Positions 7,313 to 10,814 of a stretch of 10,814 nt of DNA are shown in pieces. The translations under genes and the position numbers were made by a program. Position 1 is the stretch's first letter. Each line of letters starts with the position of its first letter. Under the pieces are notes generated by a model that saw only the letters and a list, made by a program, of their open reading frames with translations, did no database searches and had not been told where the DNA came from. The DNA is from an uncultured Lachnospiraceae bacterium (GTDB lineage Bacteria > Bacillota > Clostridia > Lachnospirales > Lachnospiraceae). Location: the NCBI GenBank assembly GCA_902463835.1, contig CABQGZ010000065.1:1-10814 (forward strand), written 5' to 3'.

Positions 7313-9613
7313 TCACATCGTCCGGATCGTCACCTTCTGCTCCCCGCCTGCTGCCAGCGACACCTTTTCCATCTGTTCATAGTACAGATGTCCAATCCTT
7401 TTTCTGCTCCTGCTGCGGTCGGTCATCACCGTCACCACCGCCTCATAGGGCGTCTCATTTTTCAGCTGCAGCACAAGCTCCTTCTCTTCCCTGCAGATCA
7501 CCTGGGCCTTTACATGATCGCTGCATTTTACCACATTCCGATCCAGATCCACATAGACTCCCGGAATCTCCACATAGGTGAGAAGCATGGTCACCTCCGG
7601 CCAGTTGGAGCCGTACAGGAATTCTCCCACCGTATGCTTTCCCTCCCAGTCGCTGGTCTGTACCCGCTCGTTAAAGTAACCGGGCAAAAGCGGTTTTCCT
7701 GCCAGGGTATCCACCGGCCGCTCCTTTAAGGACACAAACTGGGACAGAGCATGGCTGATCCTGCTCATCCACTCCAGGTATCGCTCCTCCCCGGTGTAGC
7801 GGTACAGCTTCAGCATGGAATTGCCTGAAAGCGTACAGATGCCCGGTGCGGAGTGCTTATTCTGGGCATTGGCAAAGACCGTTCCCCGGCTGTGGGCGCC
7901 CATTCTGGCGGCCGCACTGTTTTCTGGAAAATGAAAATCGTAGCTCACCACCCAGGTGATCGCCAATTCAAAGGCTTCCTTCGCCGCCGTAAGCCACGCA
8001 TCCTTGCCAGTGGTCTCATACAGCTGAACACAGGCTTCCAGAAAAGCAAATGCCGACTCGCTGTCCGGCGCCTGACAGATCTCGCCCGGACCTCCATTTA
8101 AGATTCCTCGCTGCAGATAGTCCTTCCAGTACAGCTGCCCCAGCGCCTCGGCTGTGACAAGGTATTCTTCCTTTCCAAAATACTCGTAGGCCAAAGCCAG
8201 TGCCGCCGGAGCCATGGCCCCGCAGGCCGTTCCGCCCTCCAGAAGCGTCTCTGTCTCCATATCCAGGAACTGGCCAAGCTCTCCGTTCTTTGCGAAGAAC
8301 CGCACAAAGGCATCCGCCTGAGCGGCAATGCTCGCCTCCAGTTTTTGGGGAAGCTCCAAAATCTCTTTCTCGCCGCACAGCATCCCCTTCTTTGTGACTT
8401 CCGCAAATTCCGGGGATCTGGTCACTTCTTCCACAAACTCCGGGTGACTCTTCAGGTAAAAAGCCTGCTTCAGAAGAAAATACAGCATATCTGCGTCCTT
8501 GCGCACCAGCAGAACCGGACGGTCTCCCTCCAGGAAGCTGTCTCCGTATGCCTTTCCATCCATATACATGGGGACAAACCATCCGTTCTCCCGCTGCAGG
8601 TGACTCACGATAAAGGATAGGGACAGCGCTGCCTGACAGCGCGCTGTCCCGCTGTCCTCCACAAGGAGTGGGTAGCAGTTCATTCCGCCTCCCACCCAGC
8701 CGGCCTGCCAGAAGGAGGGTGGAACCGTGTTCTCCGTTCCCACGCGGTAATAGCCTTCCTCCGTAAAATTCATCGTTACATATTTTTCTTTCACTGCTTC
8801 ATATGCTTTCGCAAAGGGAATGGAGCAGAATTCCGCCCCTTTTTCCAGCGCTTCCCGCACCTCATTGAAACGCCGGAAATACCTGTTCAGGTTCTGCGCT
8901 GCAACCTTATAGCACACCACGGTAAGCTCCAGCTTCTGTCCTGCCTTTAAGCACACACCCTCATCATCGGAAGGAATCTCGCAGGTGGGATAGAAGCCTT
9001 CTCCCCCCGGCAGATCTCCGAAAAAGTATTTCTTCTCCTCCCGCACGCCGGGACAGGACACCCGAAAGCCGGCCTGATTCTCCTTCTCCCAGACTGTAAA
9101 GCCCGTGTATCTGCCTGCGCTCTCGTGCTTCGCCAACATCAGAATGCCCTGCCCGGAAGCTTCCTCATAATAGCCCATGGCAGGCGTGCTCATGTCACCG
9201 GAAAGGAACTGGATCCTCCCGGACTTTCCGTATTTATCCAAACGCGGGATGTCTGTGATCACCTCATCCCATCCCTGCTCATTTTTTCCTGCGTGATAGG
9301 GCGGATAGGGCAGTCTCTTGCTGTCCATCTTATTGCCGTTGTAGACGGCTGCGGGCAGGAACACATACTCTGTCCCCTTCCAGCTCTCCTCCACCCACTC
9401 CAGCGACAGGGAAACCGGCTTTGGCATATCGTCCCAGGCTTCCGCGCAGATGGCAAACTGCACCGCATCCTCCAGCTCGTTTTTCTCACATCGAATCTGA
9501 CACGGAAATTTCTCCATGTATTTCTCCTGTTTTTTCCGTGTTTCTGACAACGCCCAGTATTCTTCTTTTGTGGGAACTGTCCCGCTATATTGTTTCAAAA
9601 TAATCTGATACAT
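7313..9613 (-). CDS. Probable (alpha/alpha)6-barrel glycoside hydrolase-like protein, family unrecognised
   Basis: This 766-residue soluble protein has no signal peptide. I do not recognise the family. Residues ~40-235 look like a beta-sandwich rich in aromatic residues (LPYPPYH, TGFTVWEKE). From ~250 to ~690 it is helical, with repeated sugar-enzyme helix-hairpin motifs: YFGKEEYL near 478-485, LYETTGKDAWL at 531-541 and LYRYTGEERYLEW at 603-615. These are typical of six-hairpin glycosidases, lyases and epimerases. Conserved-looking loops include PPSFWQAGWVGGGMNCYP (298-315) and RGTVFANAQNKHSAPG (576-591); acidic catalytic residues cannot be assigned. A short beta domain ends the protein. ATG 9613 is preferred because AGAGGA lies at 9619-9624, 5 bases upstream; an in-frame ATG at 9658 would add 15 basic residues without an RBS. 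It is first in the four-gene minus-strand run. The context suggests a glycosidase, lyase or epimerase feeding the same pathway as the mannosidase. Confidence 0.6.
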   Translation of the reverse strand: MYQIILKQYSGTVPTKEEYWALSETRKKQEKYMEKFPCQIRCEKNELEDAVQFAICAEAWDDMPKPVSLSLEWVEESWKGTEYVFLPAAVYNGNKMDSKRLPYPPYHAGKNEQGWDEVITDIPRLDKYGKSGRIQFLSGDMSTPAMGYYEEASGQGILMLAKHESAGRYTGFTVWEKENQAGFRVSCPGVREEKKYFFGDLPGGEGFYPTCEIPSDDEGVCLKAGQKLELTVVCYKVAAQNLNRYFRRFNEVREALEKGAEFCSIPFAKAYEAVKEKYVTMNFTEEGYYRVGTENTVPPSFWQAGWVGGGMNCYPLLVEDSGTARCQAALSLSFIVSHLQRENGWFVPMYMDGKAYGDSFLEGDRPVLLVRKDADMLYFLLKQAFYLKSHPEFVEEVTRSPEFAEVTKKGMLCGEKEILELPQKLEASIAAQADAFVRFFAKNGELGQFLDMETETLLEGGTACGAMAPAALALAYEYFGKEEYLVTAEALGQLYWKDYLQRGILNGGPGEICQAPDSESAFAFLEACVQLYETTGKDAWLTAAKEAFELAITWVVSYDFHFPENSAAARMGAHSRGTVFANAQNKHSAPGICTLSGNSMLKLYRYTGEERYLEWMSRISHALSQFVSLKERPVDTLAGKPLLPGYFNERVQTSDWEGKHTVGEFLYGSNWPEVTMLLTYVEIPGVYVDLDRNVVKCSDHVKAQVICREEKELVLQLKNETPYEAVVTVMTDRSRSRKRIGHLYYEQMEKVSLAAGGEQKVTIRTM

Positions 9614-9618
9614 TGTTT

Positions 9619-9624
9619 TCCTCT
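9619..9624 (-). promoter_or_regulatory. Ribosome binding site deciding the 766-residue enzyme start
   Basis: AGAGGA on the minus strand lies 5 bases before ATG 9613. The alternative in-frame ATG at 9658 has no such sequence upstream and overlaps the likely promoter region. Confidence 0.7.
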
Positions 9625-9671
9625 TCTTTCTATAGCCACATGCCTTTCTACTTCGCATTTCGTTTGTTATA

Positions 9672-9735
9672 GTTATAGCACACCCCTTTTTTCTCTGCCA
9701 CGCAAAAATCTAACAACAACTAATAAATCCACCAA
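9672..9735 (-). promoter_or_regulatory. Candidate promoter region of the four-gene glycosidase run
   Basis: Two candidates lie on the minus strand. The first has TTGGTG (9730-9735) and TAGATT (9707-9712) with a 17-base spacer. The second is an extended -10, TGCTATAAC (9672-9680), with only a poor -35. They would give leaders of about 85 and 50 bases before ATG 9613. The stretch 9614-9805 is AT-rich and otherwise holds no gene I can support. Confidence 0.4.
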
Positions 9736-9805
9736 TTCGGCACTCACAAAAATGCGAATTTCTCTGAAAAATAACACTCAAACGGTTACGTCATTGGAAA
9801 TGTAA

Positions 9806-9832
9806 TAGAGGAGATTCCATGAATCTCCTCTA
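9806..9832 (-). terminator. Perfect 12-bp hairpin after the second URO-D gene, probable terminator
   Basis: Arms TAGAGGAGATTC (9806-9817) and its exact complement (9821-9832) flank a 3-base loop. The hairpin starts 18 bases past the stop codon at 9851 in the minus direction. The bases that follow on that strand (TTACATTT) are T-rich but not a clean T-run, so it may be a weak intrinsic terminator, a processing or stabilising structure, or a bidirectional element. No T-run follows on the plus strand. Confidence 0.55.
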
Positions 9833-9850
9833 CCCGCTGTATACTATGAA

Positions 9851-10814
9851 TTAATTATCGTAAAACGCATACTTCTCCATGGCATCCATCAGGGCCTTTG
9901 CGTTCTTAAGGGATACCCCAGGATACATTCCGTATATCATCATAAGACCTCCCTCTTTGCTGCCAAGTCTGCGCACCTCCTCTAAAATCAGGTCGTCAAT
10001 CTCCTTTTCCGTTCCAAAAGGCGTCACCTTCTGGCGATCGATGTCCAAATCAATACACACTTTTCCCTTGAGATTATCCTCAATCCAATCAATGCCATTG
10101 ACCAAATCCTGAAGATTAAACACTTCCACGCCGCCTTCCATAAGCTGAGATATCAGTGTCCGAATATCTCCGTCGGAGTGCATATGAATGATGGTTCCCT
10201 TCTCTCTGGCAGGCTTTATTAATCTGCGGTAGGAGGGAAGAATATACTTTCTGAATTTTTCCGGAGAAAGCATCGGCCCATACTGCATGCCAAGATCCTC
10301 CGCATAAGTCACCATATCCACATCCATCTTAAGATACTGGTCAATGATATACGCATTGAATTCTTCAACCTTTTCAATCAGTTTCCACAGCCTGGGCTCT
10401 TCATCCTCCATGTCGAAAATAAGGTCTTCATAGCCCCGGATATCACACAACTGTAAGAAAGTATGACCGTGCCGCAAACCGCCTCCGGTAAACAGGCCCT
10501 GCTGCTTCATCTTCTGTATCCGCTCTGCCTCCGTCTTCCAGTCAATAGCTCCAATACCCATACAGTTCGCAGGATCTGGAATTTTATAGGATGCGAATTT
10601 ATCCCAGTCATCCAGCGGATGCTTCGTCACGGTTCCAACAATTCCATCCATGGCCGTCTCCCACAGGCATCCCCAGTCGTCCACGTAAGGCTCATCTTTT
10701 TTCGCTCCATTGATATATTCAGGTGTAAAAGGTTCCTTTGGCCGCACAAAATTCAGGAAAAGAAATGGGTGGCTCTCCATCAATTCAAACAGCTCCTCAT
10801 GGGGATACGCATTC
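9851..10814 (-). CDS. Second URO-D-fold family protein, 5' end outside the window
   Basis: The reading frame stays open to the last base of the window, so the start lies beyond it; about 320 residues are visible. A TTG at 10783 could be read as a start, but the frame continues upstream (NAYPHEELFELMESHP), as expected inside the N-terminus of this family. Hallmarks are DMVTYAEDLGMQYGPMLSPEKFRKYILPSYRR split by the barrel strands, IHMHSDGDIRTLI (the metal or substrate loop), GGVEVFNLQDL, and a C-terminal DIDRQKVTPFGTEKEI. It has HSD where MtaA-type enzymes have HxC, and the later region reads IYGMYPG with no Cys. It is clearly diverged from the other URO-D gene at 6178-7233. It appears to belong to a separate upstream unit, ended by the hairpin at 9806-9832. 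The substrate is unknown; a heme role is unlikely. Confidence 0.88.
   Translation of the reverse strand, partial: NAYPHEELFELMESHPFLFLNFVRPKEPFTPEYINGAKKDEPYVDDWGCLWETAMDGIVGTVTKHPLDDWDKFASYKIPDPANCMGIGAIDWKTEAERIQKMKQQGLFTGGGLRHGHTFLQLCDIRGYEDLIFDMEDEEPRLWKLIEKVEEFNAYIIDQYLKMDVDMVTYAEDLGMQYGPMLSPEKFRKYILPSYRRLIKPAREKGTIIHMHSDGDIRTLISQLMEGGVEVFNLQDLVNGIDWIEDNLKGKVCIDLDIDRQKVTPFGTEKEIDDLILEEVRRLGSKEGGLMMIYGMYPGVSLKNAKALMDAMEKYAFYDN

Noticed and set aside
9614..9658. 15-residue basic N-terminal extension of the 766-residue enzyme (ATG 9658)
   Set aside because: There is no RBS, and it lies in the promoter and leader region; ATG 9613 has a well-placed AGAGGA.
9779..9795. Catabolite-repression (cre-like) site around AACGGTTAC
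   Set aside because: At least two mismatches to the core consensus and no good symmetry; too weak to call.
9819..9854. 11-codon plus-strand mini-gene at the hairpin
   Set aside because: The SD and ATG are a by-product of the palindrome, and the frame runs into the end of the opposing URO-D gene.

Overview
The window looks like chromosomal DNA from a gut-type Clostridium of moderate GC content, most likely Lachnospiraceae. That is an inference from strong AGGAG-type ribosome binding sites, the gene families present and glycan-catabolism content; no phylogenetic marker is present. There are seven protein-coding genes. I see no tRNA, rRNA, CRISPR array, transposase or phage gene.

Left part, plus strand (1-2263): an AT-rich promoter region leads into a two-gene unit. 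The first gene encodes a PLP-dependent class V aminotransferase of the cysteine desulfurase group, with all key residues including the active-site Cys. The second encodes a LysR-type regulator 43 bases downstream. Both resemble families found near selenium-metabolism genes (EF2568-like desulfurases and selenium-associated LysR proteins), so a selenium or sulfur trafficking role is plausible but unproven.

Middle and right part, minus strand (2252-9613): a four-gene operon-like run is read from high to low coordinates. In transcription order it holds a large probable (alpha/alpha)6-barrel sugar-active enzyme of unrecognised family, a uroporphyrinogen-decarboxylase-fold (URO-D) protein that is not a heme enzyme, a GH38 alpha-mannosidase-like enzyme coupled to it by an ATGA overlap, and a HAD phosphatase or sugar phosphomutase with an unusual N-terminal extension. 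The run ends convergently against the LysR gene with a 12-base overlap. None of the enzymes has a signal peptide, so the cluster probably handles imported oligosaccharides or glycosides in the cytoplasm.

Far right (9851-10814): a second, diverged URO-D-family gene on the minus strand runs off the window end, so its start is missing. It is followed by a perfect 12-bp hairpin that probably ends that transcript, and then by a 190-base region with candidate promoters for the four-gene run.

The points most worth attention are: the repeated association of URO-D-fold (MtaA-like methyltransferase relatives) proteins with cytoplasmic glycosidases; a Glu where GH38 enzymes normally carry the Asp nucleophile and zinc ligand; the unrecognised 766-residue enzyme; and a 28-bp near-identical duplicate of the mannosidase 3' end, including its stop codon, just after the gene.
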